Shown here: piece after piece, positions 56,401 to 64,000 of the stretch
Numbering within the stretch: the stretch's first letter is position 1
How the letters are laid out: each line of letters opens with the position of its first letter
DNA from: Acholeplasma laidlawii_A
GTDB taxonomy: Bacteria; Bacillota_I; Bacilli_A; Acholeplasmatales; Acholeplasmataceae
DNA length: 64,000 bases
Strand: one strand, 5' to 3'
Assembly: GCF_030166555.2 (NCBI RefSeq)
Contig: NZ_CP126461.2
Program-made: the position numbers and the translations under genes
The notes under the pieces: generated by a model
What the model was told of the DNA's origin: nothing
The model's database searches: none
The model's input: the letters and a program-made list of their open reading frames with translations, nothing else

Positions 56401-56590
56401 TAAAATCTAATATAGCGTGTTCTTTATTTTCAATACCAAAAGATGCAATCAATTGACCTCTATTGACATAATAAGTCCACATAGGTACGCCATTTTTACC
56501 TGCAATACCTGGTAAAAATGAAGCAAAAGGTTTTAACTTATGATAGTTTTCAAATATAAATTCTTTTGTTTCTTCATTAAAATATGTCAT
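53486..56590 (-). CDS. large glycoside phosphorylase (GH94/GH149/GH161 type), probable beta-1,3-oligoglucan phosphorylase
   Basis: 1034 residues, no signal peptide, so cytoplasmic. The catalytic Asp region of the clan is KPGWNDAMNGLPAIFGSG (about residue 637); an N-terminal beta-sandwich (YFHVTEKKYPGLVRKVQF) and an (alpha/alpha)6 barrel with RDVNQNRRNDVYF fit the family. The length of over 1000 residues fits GH149/GH161 better than the roughly 800 of GH94 disaccharide phosphorylases. With GH16 and GH3 neighbours the substrate is most likely beta-1,3-gluco-oligosaccharide, giving glucose-1-phosphate. The ATG at 56590 is used; a TTG at 56599 would overlap the GH16 gene. Confidence 0.75.
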   Translation of the reverse strand: MTYFNEETKEFIFENYHKLKPFASFLPGIAGKNGVPMWTYYVNRGQLIASFGIENKEHAILDFTPANLSYRNTSVNGFRTFLKVNNQCFEPFGTTDSNRKLFIGRNKVSIEETSNDVQTTVKYFHVTEKKYPGLVRKVQFKALKDMKLSFIDGLATFWPYGTGLYAQKNMSNLAVAWFDVFNQENQIPFMKNRSTTEDTEEISALEAGNFYVSVDQHDKRLKPIYDPSIIFGYQSELAVPHVFNQMPYDEFIRQNQASTNQLLSGFSTHEIHLRKDETYTFYTLLGSYSNLDSLNESARHWDFSYFESLEALSESFIEELVAPMDTQTNYPLFDQYMKQSFLDNLLRGGFPYIFKGLNKDHIYHTFSRIHGDMEREYNNFYIEPRYYSHGNGSYRDVNQNRRNDVYFVKEAGLFNIVQFLELIQLDGHNPLTIEGSRFTFNHQYLNQLLEQVVKGDDKLINYLKKPFTPGSLLMFIENNIETKISPQELLDLILYYADQTTQSSFGTGYWSDHWIYNLDLIEQYLAIFPDKIDFMLFDQPIKFYQSKMSVYPRKYKYVLNKEGLPRQLGGLYEDKEKVKSLDLKQGSNFHKFTNGKTVSVNLYSKLLHLATIKTASLDPMGMGVMMDSEKPGWNDAMNGLPAIFGSGTTETINLARLFKYLIEFSHLFKSKTISIQSDIYEFFMNLANHIDDGFDSIQDIREAFDAKTNLYLSDTFVDIKIVELMPYIERLNRHILKGIKNAFEIGKGLIPTYLTFEATTYQKNGLRHPHLNLECIDVTNWKVRPLPHYLEAPAHYLKSMLNINDAHSVHQHVKASGIYDETLGVYKTSASLENETLEIGRARAFTKGWLERESSFVHMSYKYLIGMFKSGLYDEFYKDIKTSMPPFMDPLVYGRSTLENVSFIATSNNPNPKVHGQGFVARLTGTTSEAITLMYLMFLGKHPFSYEDEVLSFKVKPMVTKDFFKNGLLSFKFLSKITIRIHNKLELDTFDLKVSHYTLSNDNENIEVKGTSIHGKLALDIRSLKFNCIDVYLG

Positions 56591-56591
56591 A

Positions 56592-57485
56592 TTAATCAAT
56601 TTCCCTTACTAAATTTTGAATTGTTGGTGATTGATACACTCTAACAAAATCAATTTCCATTTTGGCATAGTTCAATTCAGGATCTATACCTTGAGCTGCA
56701 CCCCAATCACCACCTATTGCGATATTTAATAATAGATGAAAACGTCGATCAAATGGCCAGTGTCTGTTTTTTGGTATATCAACCAAATTAAATGGATTAT
56801 AAGTATAATACACTTCGTTATCAATTGAAAAAATTATCAAATCTGGAAACCATTCAACTGTATAGGTATGAAAAGCTTCACTTGCAGTTGGAATCACTTT
56901 AGAACCACCTTTTTGAGTGCCTATTTTATGATTATATGCTTGGGTATGGATACTTGCATGAATACGGTTTTGGTCATAACCTACGTGTTCCATGATATCT
57001 ATTTCACCACTATTTGGCCAACTACCATACTGCCAATCAGTAGGTAACATCCATATTGCAGGCCACGTTCCGCGACCTGTTGGAAGTTTAGCTCTCACTT
57101 CAATCTTACCCCACTTCCAATCACCTTTATTTCTGGTGACCATACGTGCAGAAGTCCAACTTCCTTTTTCATCTTTTATCGCTTCTATGGTGAGTATGCC
57201 ATCTTTAACAAAGGCGTTTTGATCACTTGTGTAATTTTGTAGTTCATTATTTCCCCATCCGTGTCCGCCTACATCATAGCCCCATTTATCATCATCAGGT
57301 AAACCTTCATAATCAAACTCATCAGACCACACCAAAGCATAATCAGTAATATTTTCTTTATCATAAATATAACCTTCAATTTTAGAACGTTCTACTACAA
57401 TGGGTGGTTCATCTTCTTTTTTATCGCAAGCAATTAGCAAGGATGTAAACAATAATACACATAATGCAATCACAGTTTTTTTCAT
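56592..57485 (-). CDS. GH16 endo-beta-glucanase lipoprotein (laminarinase type)
   Basis: 297 residues with lipobox LLIAC. The catalytic motif ExDxxE is GEIDIMEHVG (about residues 160-169). Other GH16 marks are WSDEFDYEG near the start, PAIWMLP and IGGDWG. The extra Met in the catalytic motif (EIDIME) is typical of laminarinases rather than lichenases. It would cut beta-1,3-glucan at the cell surface. The ATG at 57485 follows AGGTGA; a GTG at 57494 is closer to that site and less likely. Confidence 0.9.
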   Translation of the reverse strand: MKKTVIALCVLLFTSLLIACDKKEDEPPIVVERSKIEGYIYDKENITDYALVWSDEFDYEGLPDDDKWGYDVGGHGWGNNELQNYTSDQNAFVKDGILTIEAIKDEKGSWTSARMVTRNKGDWKWGKIEVRAKLPTGRGTWPAIWMLPTDWQYGSWPNSGEIDIMEHVGYDQNRIHASIHTQAYNHKIGTQKGGSKVIPTASEAFHTYTVEWFPDLIIFSIDNEVYYTYNPFNLVDIPKNRHWPFDRRFHLLLNIAIGGDWGAAQGIDPELNYAKMEIDFVRVYQSPTIQNLVREID

Positions 57486-57486
57486 G

Positions 57487-58614
57487 TTATTCACCTGTCA
57501 TTCCGGTACGTTCAATACCTGCAATAAATTGCTTTTGTGCAACTATATAAATAATAAATAAAGGTAAGATAGACAAGAATGTTGCTGCAGATTTATAACC
57601 TTCGTTAATTAAACCGATACCAACATCACCTGGTGCGCTATTTGCTTGATCTGCAAATATGGAGTCAAATAGACTTAATCTCATGACTACAAGCGGATTA
57701 CCAGATTGATAATAAATGGTTGCTGTATAGATATCATTCCAATTCCAAATAAATGAAAATAGAAATACGATTAAAATAATTGGGACAACTAACTTAACAT
57801 AAATATGCCAAAATACTTGGAATGAAGACGCTCCGTCAATTCGTGCTGCTTCATCTAATGTAATTGGAATCATTTTAAAGAAATTATAGAAAATTAATAT
57901 AAGAATAGCTGAGTTGATACCTTTGCCAAAAAATGAAAATAGTACTTGAGGAATTAGTGTGGAAAATAACGCTCTACTGAAAAATGAACCTAAGAAATTA
58001 TTAGCAAATAAAGCATCATAAATAGGAATCCAAATATTTTCTTGTATACCGCTTATAATCATAATTCTAGGTACTGTGACCATTGGTAGTGGAATAATGA
58101 AGGACACTAATAACATCACAAAGAAGAATTTCTTAAAATTAAAATTATATCGTGCAAAAGCAAAGCCTGTAAATGCAGCAATAACTGTTTGAATTAGTGC
58201 AAGTGTAGTCATGTTAAATAAGCTTTTAATCAAGTTACCTGGATTTGTAAATGTACCTAAAAAACGATCGATAAAACTTAAACCTGGTGCAAACCAAGAA
58301 GGTGGTAGTAACTGTAGTACATGATTAGAAACAACAAAGTTACTAAAAGTTAATCCAGTTGGAATCCATGAAACCTCAGGACTTAATAAGTCCTTTCTCG
58401 TCATAAATGAGAGTAAAATCATACGAATAATTGGAAATAAAAATACATAACTAATACCAATTAATAATACATAGATGACAAGTTTACCGATAACACCACC
58501 ACTAGCTTTATGTCCAAATAAGTATTTTCGTATTTTACTTATAGAAATGTGTGAGGTGACTTTTTTAAATAGTAATTTAATTTTACCAAATAGGTCATTC
58601 ATATATTTAATCAT
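57487..58614 (-). CDS. CUT1 carbohydrate ABC permease (MalG type)
   Basis: 375 residues, six membrane helices after a cytoplasmic N-terminal stretch of about 45 residues. The EAA loop EAARIDGASSFQVFWHI (about 255-271) contacts the ATPase. It overlaps the MalF-type gene by four bases. No ATPase is in the operon; MsmK at 4.2 kb is a candidate. There is a longer outer loop (about 80-120) than in typical MalG proteins. Confidence 0.9.
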   Translation of the reverse strand: MIKYMNDLFGKIKLLFKKVTSHISISKIRKYLFGHKASGGVIGKLVIYVLLIGISYVFLFPIIRMILLSFMTRKDLLSPEVSWIPTGLTFSNFVVSNHVLQLLPPSWFAPGLSFIDRFLGTFTNPGNLIKSLFNMTTLALIQTVIAAFTGFAFARYNFNFKKFFFVMLLVSFIIPLPMVTVPRIMIISGIQENIWIPIYDALFANNFLGSFFSRALFSTLIPQVLFSFFGKGINSAILILIFYNFFKMIPITLDEAARIDGASSFQVFWHIYVKLVVPIILIVFLFSFIWNWNDIYTATIYYQSGNPLVVMRLSLFDSIFADQANSAPGDVGIGLINEGYKSAATFLSILPLFIIYIVAQKQFIAGIERTGMTGE

Positions 58615-59618
58615 GACATGTCACCTTTATCTTTCTTCTTCTTAAATACACGATCAAACCATTCTTTAAGTGTTTCTTCATCTCTTAATTTCTTCAATTG
58701 AACACGATTGATACGTGCGATATGTTTGAGTTGTTTTTCCTTTAATGTATCTAGATATTTTGTGTCATCTTTAGTTCTTAGAACTAAGAATATAACACCA
58801 ACAAATGCAAGTACTATCGCAGAATAAACAATAACAACTGCAGCAGCAAATCCTAAACCATTCGTATAGTTAGAGTTGATAGTACCTACGACAAATGAGT
58901 AAATCGGATTCACTTCAAAGATTGCTATTTGTACCACAGTATAAATACCTACAACAAGTCCAGTAGATCTTAAATTTGGTAGCATAATCTTCCATAGCAT
59001 TTGCCATGAATTAGCACCATCGATTTGTGCTGCTTCATATAAACTATTATCAATTTTTTGTAAACCATTTAAAAATAATATAATGGGTATCCCTGTAAAC
59101 CAAAGTATTAATGTAAAATTATCAAAAATCGACATTAAAATGTTACTAAAGAAAGGTGAAATATTGTCGATCATCCTAAATATGAGTAATTCTGATATAT
59201 CCATGAGTTGCATGGTATTAGAACTTCTTAATTGTGTCATAACAGGTCCACTAATAACAACTACAGGGAAGAAAAATATTAATCTGAAACCCGTTCTAAA
59301 TTTAATTTTACTATTAAGTAGTATTGCTAGGATTAAAGATATAACTAAAATCATAGGCACATAAGTAATTTCCATAGAAATAAAGCCTACAACTAACTGG
59401 TTAAACTCAGTATTTCTAAAAAATGCTGTTACATAATTTTCAGTTCCAATAAATGAATATGTCCAACCATAGACGTCTTTAGATACTAAATTAAAACTTA
59501 ACCAGATTGTATTGATGAATGGATAGATAATGAAAAATATCAATCCTATCAACCAAGGAAGTAAAAATAAGTATGCTACATTTTCATTTTTCGGTTTTCT
59601 AACCCTTAATTTTGACAT
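58611..59618 (-). CDS. CUT1 carbohydrate ABC permease (MalF type)
   Basis: 335 residues, six membrane helices, EAA loop EAAQIDGANSWQMLWKI (about 196-212). The C-terminal tail of about 55 residues is basic and probably cytoplasmic. Forms the translocation channel with the MalG-type partner. AAAGGAGG before the ATG sets the start. Confidence 0.9.
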   Translation of the reverse strand: MSKLRVRKPKNENVAYLFLLPWLIGLIFFIIYPFINTIWLSFNLVSKDVYGWTYSFIGTENYVTAFFRNTEFNQLVVGFISMEITYVPMILVISLILAILLNSKIKFRTGFRLIFFFPVVVISGPVMTQLRSSNTMQLMDISELLIFRMIDNISPFFSNILMSIFDNFTLILWFTGIPIILFLNGLQKIDNSLYEAAQIDGANSWQMLWKIMLPNLRSTGLVVGIYTVVQIAIFEVNPIYSFVVGTINSNYTNGLGFAAAVVIVYSAIVLAFVGVIFLVLRTKDDTKYLDTLKEKQLKHIARINRVQLKKLRDEETLKEWFDRVFKKKKDKGDMS

Positions 59619-59630
59619 ACAAATCCTCCT

Positions 59631-62153
59631 TTAAATAACAAGCTTATAGTTAAGCTTTTCAACGGTTATACCTTTATAGATTACAGCATCTTCTGTGTAG
59701 TTAATTACAACTTCATAGCCGTTTGCATAGGTATTTACAATAACACCTGGTTGTAGTACGCTTCTACCTACCCACACCTCATTCATCACACTTGCGAGTG
59801 CACTGTTGACATCATTATAGATGTCTTTTATCATCTCTTCATATAATGTAAATTCAGTAGAATAATAGTTAGATGAATGTGTTGCAATTAATTTATAGGC
59901 AGGATCATGTGTTAATACAAATGATGGGAATGTATTGTAGTCTATCATTCTTAATACATCTTTTTGTTGGTAGAATGAGAAGTTTGAATAGTTCGCATAA
60001 TTCTCCATAGCACCATTCAATACTAATTGTAAGAATGGTACAGTATCTGTTTCAACAAGGTGTTGAGAACTAAATAGGGGTGTACTTAGATGTCTATCAA
60101 CGTATGGCCATAAATACATATTAGGCATGATGGCATTAATCTTTGTTGATGCATCAACCTTAGTAAAAGTATCTTCATAAAGTTTTATTGTATCTGTAAC
60201 GGTAGTAATATTTTCATTACTTCTATAATGGCTATACAAGAGGTTTGAAATGCCATCATAAGTATAACTTTCAAAGCCCATTTTAGAAGTCTTATTATAA
60301 GTATTTAAGACCCATGATGATGCTCTATTAGGTGTAGCATAATACTGCTTTTCTACCGGGCCAGTTGTTCTTCTATAGTTATATTCACTATACCAACCTC
60401 CGATATGTTTCATCGCATTGTCTATTAAGAACATATTTTCAGAGTAAATTGTTGTATAGTCTTGATGTAAGGATACATCGATACCAAGTTCATTTAGATA
60501 CTTAACTGTTTGAGTAAATTTAGATTTACTGCCTATTGAATCACTCCAATTAGGACTTGATTTTCGACCGAGTGTTACACCACCTTTTTGGTAACCGAGT
60601 AACCCTGAATTAATATTATAGACACCTTCATTTTGTAATGTTTCTAAAATCATTTTTACTTCATCAATTGTTGTAACAACAACATCTTCTGTTCCGATTA
60701 ATGCATTTTTTGCATCACTCATTAAGAAGTCAATTCTCATTGGAATATTTGTAAACTGTTTATTTTTATAACTTAACACGCCTGATTCATGTAAATAATC
60801 ACGATATTTAATCGCCATACCGACATAATCTGCGCGATAAGGGTTATCTAGAGTTGTACCATCTCCTGCGAGCATATAAAAATGTTGATGAATGTCAAAG
60901 TGATTTCTTTCCTCAAATAAGGACTGATAGCTTGCTCCAGACTGATTATAAACTTGAGTATAGACTCGATTATATAGATATCTTGAATGTGCAATCATAT
61001 AATCAGTTAAGTTATAGGCATCACTTGAGTTAGATGGTCTAGCATATATTTGCATATACTCATCACCACTGCTAGTGTGTGATAGAAATGCTGCTTGAGT
61101 ACCATCGCCATAAGAGATACCAAATACTGGCATAGATGGATCTTTATGAGGTATAAAATTGGGTTCTGTGCTGCTATGTGATGGTAATTGTGCAATATCT
61201 TGTCCATATACATGACCAGTATACCCATTTAATGAGGATTGGTAATCTGTAAAACGGATTAATGCGCCACTTCCATCTGGAACGAATATGTAGCCTTCAT
61301 TTCTAGGTTTATTGACTACCGTGTCCCACTTTACTTCTTTTTCTGTTATTGTGCCTTCTTCGGATTCAAAGGTTTCAGTATGTACACTTGGTAAAGAAAT
61401 CTTACCACCGTAAGAACCCATAAAAGGTGCGATGGAGATTGATCCAATTAAATCTGTGTCATCTCCTTCAATTTCGCTATCTCTAATTTCAATAGAAAAT
61501 CCATCTAAAGTTAAATGTAGATGTACCTTAACCTCTACACCAATGGCTTTAAATTTAAAATCAAGTCTAAAATGATTAGGATCGTTGTTTACATTCTTTA
61601 AAACGTCCGTATTCACAGAATTAGATACACGTTCTTGAACTGTTTCTATTTCAGGATTGTTTAAATCTGGTGCAATAATGAAGTTCTTTGTACTACTACC
61701 TGTTTGTGTTAAAGGACGATTTGGACTTAAACGATTGAGATATTCAATCATGATTAAAGAGTTTGCAATACCTTCTCTAGAGTTGTTCATTTGCTCCTCT
61801 AAAGGTTTTGCAATAGCTAATATGTCTTCATCTGATGCACCTGGATTATTTTTAATAAATAATTCTACAGTACTTTCAATGTAACCATCATAGTCATGAT
61901 CAATACCACTTTTCCAAGTAAAACCGTTTCTTTTATCATAGACAGCAAATATACCATTATGTTTTTTATAATAGTATTCAAAGTTGGCATTTTCTTGAAT
62001 GAGTGTAAAGCCATCCTTATTTAGTGGTACGATTACGACTTCATCAGGTGGCATTTTAGTATCTTTACTAGATTCAATATATGCCGCATTCACCGTGAAA
62101 CCAAGTAATATAACGATACAGATTACTAGAATAGTTCTTTTAATTGAAAACAT
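59631..62153 (-). CDS. large exported protein, DUF5696-like
   Basis: 840 residues. One N-terminal hydrophobic helix (TILVICIVILLGFTVNAA) acts as a signal or anchor, the rest should lie outside. Early beta-rich parts (FEYYYKKHNGIFAVYDKRNG; EVKVHLHLTLDGFSIEI) are followed by a region that reads like a TIM-barrel glycosidase (SLHQDYTTIYSENMFLIDN, SYTYDGISNLLYSHY). In Paenibacillus-type glucan operons I recall DUF5696 proteins in the same place. Its activity is not established to my knowledge. It overlaps the upstream gene by 14 bases. Confidence 0.6.
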   Translation of the reverse strand: MFSIKRTILVICIVILLGFTVNAAYIESSKDTKMPPDEVVIVPLNKDGFTLIQENANFEYYYKKHNGIFAVYDKRNGFTWKSGIDHDYDGYIESTVELFIKNNPGASDEDILAIAKPLEEQMNNSREGIANSLIMIEYLNRLSPNRPLTQTGSSTKNFIIAPDLNNPEIETVQERVSNSVNTDVLKNVNNDPNHFRLDFKFKAIGVEVKVHLHLTLDGFSIEIRDSEIEGDDTDLIGSISIAPFMGSYGGKISLPSVHTETFESEEGTITEKEVKWDTVVNKPRNEGYIFVPDGSGALIRFTDYQSSLNGYTGHVYGQDIAQLPSHSSTEPNFIPHKDPSMPVFGISYGDGTQAAFLSHTSSGDEYMQIYARPSNSSDAYNLTDYMIAHSRYLYNRVYTQVYNQSGASYQSLFEERNHFDIHQHFYMLAGDGTTLDNPYRADYVGMAIKYRDYLHESGVLSYKNKQFTNIPMRIDFLMSDAKNALIGTEDVVVTTIDEVKMILETLQNEGVYNINSGLLGYQKGGVTLGRKSSPNWSDSIGSKSKFTQTVKYLNELGIDVSLHQDYTTIYSENMFLIDNAMKHIGGWYSEYNYRRTTGPVEKQYYATPNRASSWVLNTYNKTSKMGFESYTYDGISNLLYSHYRSNENITTVTDTIKLYEDTFTKVDASTKINAIMPNMYLWPYVDRHLSTPLFSSQHLVETDTVPFLQLVLNGAMENYANYSNFSFYQQKDVLRMIDYNTFPSFVLTHDPAYKLIATHSSNYYSTEFTLYEEMIKDIYNDVNSALASVMNEVWVGRSVLQPGVIVNTYANGYEVVINYTEDAVIYKGITVEKLNYKLVI

Positions 62154-64000
62154 TTCTAATCAACTCCTTAATAATTGCATCTAAGAATAGATAGAGTTGT
62201 TGCCACATGGTGATGATGATGATTAAGACAACAACAATGATAATTGCAAAAAGTAAACTCATAAATATACTTCGTATGGTTTCCTTACCAGAATATTCAT
62301 GTATTTCACTAATGCCTAGATAAATTAATATGAACGACCAAATGGTGCCAAAAGTCATTATGAAATCTAAGAAAAAGACTTCATTATATGTAAGTACGTG
62401 TGATAGTAGTGTAACGAGTAATAAAGCTAAGAATAAAGGTCCTAGAGCATATACAAACATCATAAAGATCTGTTTAAGTTTACCGATACCATCATTAATT
62501 GATGTATCTAAATAATTACAGATTACAAACAATAAGGTTACTGCTGTAAACCCTAAAACAAGTGCAGTGATATCAATATCTTCTACTAATATGTATTGAT
62601 AGATGAACCCTTTAGATGTATTAAAGAAAATAAAGGTGATAAAGATAGCTACATATAAAATGAGTGTGGCTCTAAAAGAACCTTGATGTCCATGTTTTAA
62701 GTCTTCAAAACTATCTATTGGTTTTCTCATGACTTTAAACATGAAACTTAATTCTCTTAAGATAGGTTTATCAAATGATTTTTTAATCGGTTGCGTGAAT
62801 TGAGTTACTTTACCTGTTTTTTTATCTACTTTATGTAATACTAAATTACTAAAGTAAATAAAGATAAGTGCAATAATAAATATACCTAAATAATTTTGTA
62901 TCACAAGATTTCTAACTTCCCAGGATGCTTCTGAATAACCTGTACGATTACCTGCAAGTTCAAAATGATGCATTGCAGATTCATAATCCTGTAACTGTAG
63001 ATAAGATTTTGCAATGTTATTATGAGCAATCACAGACATTTGATTTAAATTAAGTACTTCGCTCCATGCATCAATAGCTTCTTGGTATAATCTGTCTTCA
63101 TATAAATTAATAGCTCTATATATTTCTTTTGCATATGCGGTTGGTTCAAAGGATTGTAGAAATGATTTTGCATCATCTAAGGCAAATATAACACCATCAT
63201 CTCGTACTGCAATCGAAGAAAGTCTTTGGAAGACACCAGAGATATCTTGATTTGAGGAGTTATCAGAGTTACTTGCACCAAAATAGAAAATAAAATCACC
63301 GGTTTGATCATATACAAATATAGCACCTGATTGCATACCGGCATATACGATACCTTCTTTATCAACATAAATATCTCTTGCATCATCAAAAGATATCATA
63401 CGCTTGAAAATATTACCGCCTTGTGTGTTATGTTTTTTAACAGCATTGAAATAAGTACTCATCGTTGTAGTATAAACCATCGAGTTATCGTCGATAAATA
63501 CACTTGAGAATGTTTGTGGACTTCTTGCAAGTAAATTATCAAACTGTTCTGGTGTTAGTATGAGTTTTTGAAATTGTTGAACGACTGAAAGTCTGATTTT
63601 ATTTGTTGTGAAAAATCCTAAGAATTCACCAATGTTAGATAATTGGATAATACCGTTTGAAACACCTTCACCATAGATATATAAATTACCGCGATTATCC
63701 ACTGCGATTTTACTTGGTTCAAAACTCGTTTCACCAAATGATAAGGAATCCGGACGTTCAAATTTTTCAATAAAAGTACCATCAAGATCAAATCTAAAAA
63801 CTGCTTTAGCTGCACTATCTGCAACATATAATCCCCGACTGGAAATATATAAACCTTTAGGTGCTAAAAATTCAGGATAGGTCAGTTCGAATAATAACTC
63901 ATTTGTTACTGAGTCATATTTTAAAATACGCATATTTCCAGTATCGGCTATCCATAAAAACCCATCATCATCAAACATCATATCTTCTGGTTTGTTTAAA
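62140..64000 (-). CDS. NHL beta-propeller, TPR and Yip1-like membrane protein, 5' end off window
   Basis: At least 619 residues; the frame continues beyond the window edge (LNKPED precedes the first visible Met at 63981). Several NHL-type repeats (LWIADTGNMRIL; LYVADSAAKAVFRF; IYVDKEGIVYAGM) occupy the first 300 residues, followed by two TPR-like helical pairs (YQEAIDAWSEVLNLN; AKSYLQLQDYESAM), one membrane helix (about 370-390) and a C-terminal Yip1-like domain with five helices. The propeller and TPR part should be outside the membrane. It leads the visible operon; function is unknown. The upstream solute-binding protein expected in such operons is not visible. Confidence 0.7.
   Translation of the reverse strand, partial: LNKPEDMMFDDDGFLWIADTGNMRILKYDSVTNELLFELTYPEFLAPKGLYISSRGLYVADSAAKAVFRFDLDGTFIEKFERPDSLSFGETSFEPSKIAVDNRGNLYIYGEGVSNGIIQLSNIGEFLGFFTTNKIRLSVVQQFQKLILTPEQFDNLLARSPQTFSSVFIDDNSMVYTTTMSTYFNAVKKHNTQGGNIFKRMISFDDARDIYVDKEGIVYAGMQSGAIFVYDQTGDFIFYFGASNSDNSSNQDISGVFQRLSSIAVRDDGVIFALDDAKSFLQSFEPTAYAKEIYRAINLYEDRLYQEAIDAWSEVLNLNQMSVIAHNNIAKSYLQLQDYESAMHHFELAGNRTGYSEASWEVRNLVIQNYLGIFIIALIFIYFSNLVLHKVDKKTGKVTQFTQPIKKSFDKPILRELSFMFKVMRKPIDSFEDLKHGHQGSFRATLILYVAIFITFIFFNTSKGFIYQYILVEDIDITALVLGFTAVTLLFVICNYLDTSINDGIGKLKQIFMMFVYALGPLFLALLLVTLLSHVLTYNEVFFLDFIMTFGTIWSFILIYLGISEIHEYSGKETIRSIFMSLLFAIIIVVVLIIIITMWQQLYLFLDAIIKELIRNVFN

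Noticed and set aside
1..64000. CRISPR arrays, tRNA and rRNA genes
   Set aside because: No regularly spaced repeats and no cloverleaf-like or rRNA-like sequence were found on either strand by reading.

Overview
The window is AT-rich, gene-dense DNA from a wall-less Firmicute relative, most likely the genus Acholeplasma. Signs of this are low-GC codon use, TGA as a real stop codon (for example ends of gpx, lepA and hemW) with tryptophan encoded by TGG, many lipoproteins with short lipoboxes, an ftsZ/sepF division cluster, and no peptidoglycan genes. Species is not claimed. No tRNA, rRNA, CRISPR array or intact insertion sequence was recognised.

Layout. 1-5.65 kb: alpha-glucan (starch, maltodextrin) genes: a pullulanase broken by one in-frame TAG, a small lipoprotein, a GH13 amylase lipoprotein, and divergently an MsmK-type ABC ATPase. 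The two divergent promoters each carry a LacI/cre-like operator over their -35 box. 5.65-12.5 kb: glutathione peroxidase, a CNNM/CorC-type membrane protein behind a GC-rich leader ORF, an FMN_bind-like lipoprotein broken by one in-frame TAA, a GGDEF/HD-GYP sensor, and a LemA/TPM pair. 12.6-18.3 kb: lepA, a small attenuator-like unit, and the hemW-xerD-deoB operon. 18.25-20.1 kb: about 1.85 kb without genes, bounded by 26-bp inverted repeats and holding related internal copies and hairpins. 20.1-30.3 kb: yneF, rsmD, pdp, a phosphatase, a CPA2 antiporter with a PII-like partner, the thyA-folA-plsC operon, pepV and a short SSB.

30.3-43.1 kb is one long minus-strand block: tgt, ftsZ, ychF, ylmE/yggS, sepF, T-box-ileS, surE, an unknown gene, deoC, deoD, ymfF, ymfH. 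The Tgt lacks the three zinc cysteines of its family. queT lies divergent to tgt behind a preQ1-I riboswitch, so together they look like a queuosine-precursor salvage unit. Then follow mutY, a nitroreductase and a pair of fused ATPase-permease ABC proteins.

49.8-64 kb: a minus-strand beta-glucan utilisation operon: an NHL-TPR-Yip1 membrane protein (runs off the window), a DUF5696-like large exported protein, two CUT1 permeases, a GH16 endoglucanase lipoprotein, a 1034-residue GH94/GH149/GH161-type phosphorylase, a GH3 beta-glucosidase lipoprotein and a LacI regulator, closed by a terminator. No ATPase or solute-binding protein is encoded in the visible part; MsmK at 4.2 kb could energise the permeases. 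The deo genes (deoB, pdp, deoD, deoC) are spread over three loci. The most interesting parts are the glucan operon with its two uncharacterised partners, the repeat-bounded gene-free region, the zinc-ligand-free Tgt, two single-stop gene breaks within 7 kb, and two candidate leader-peptide control regions.
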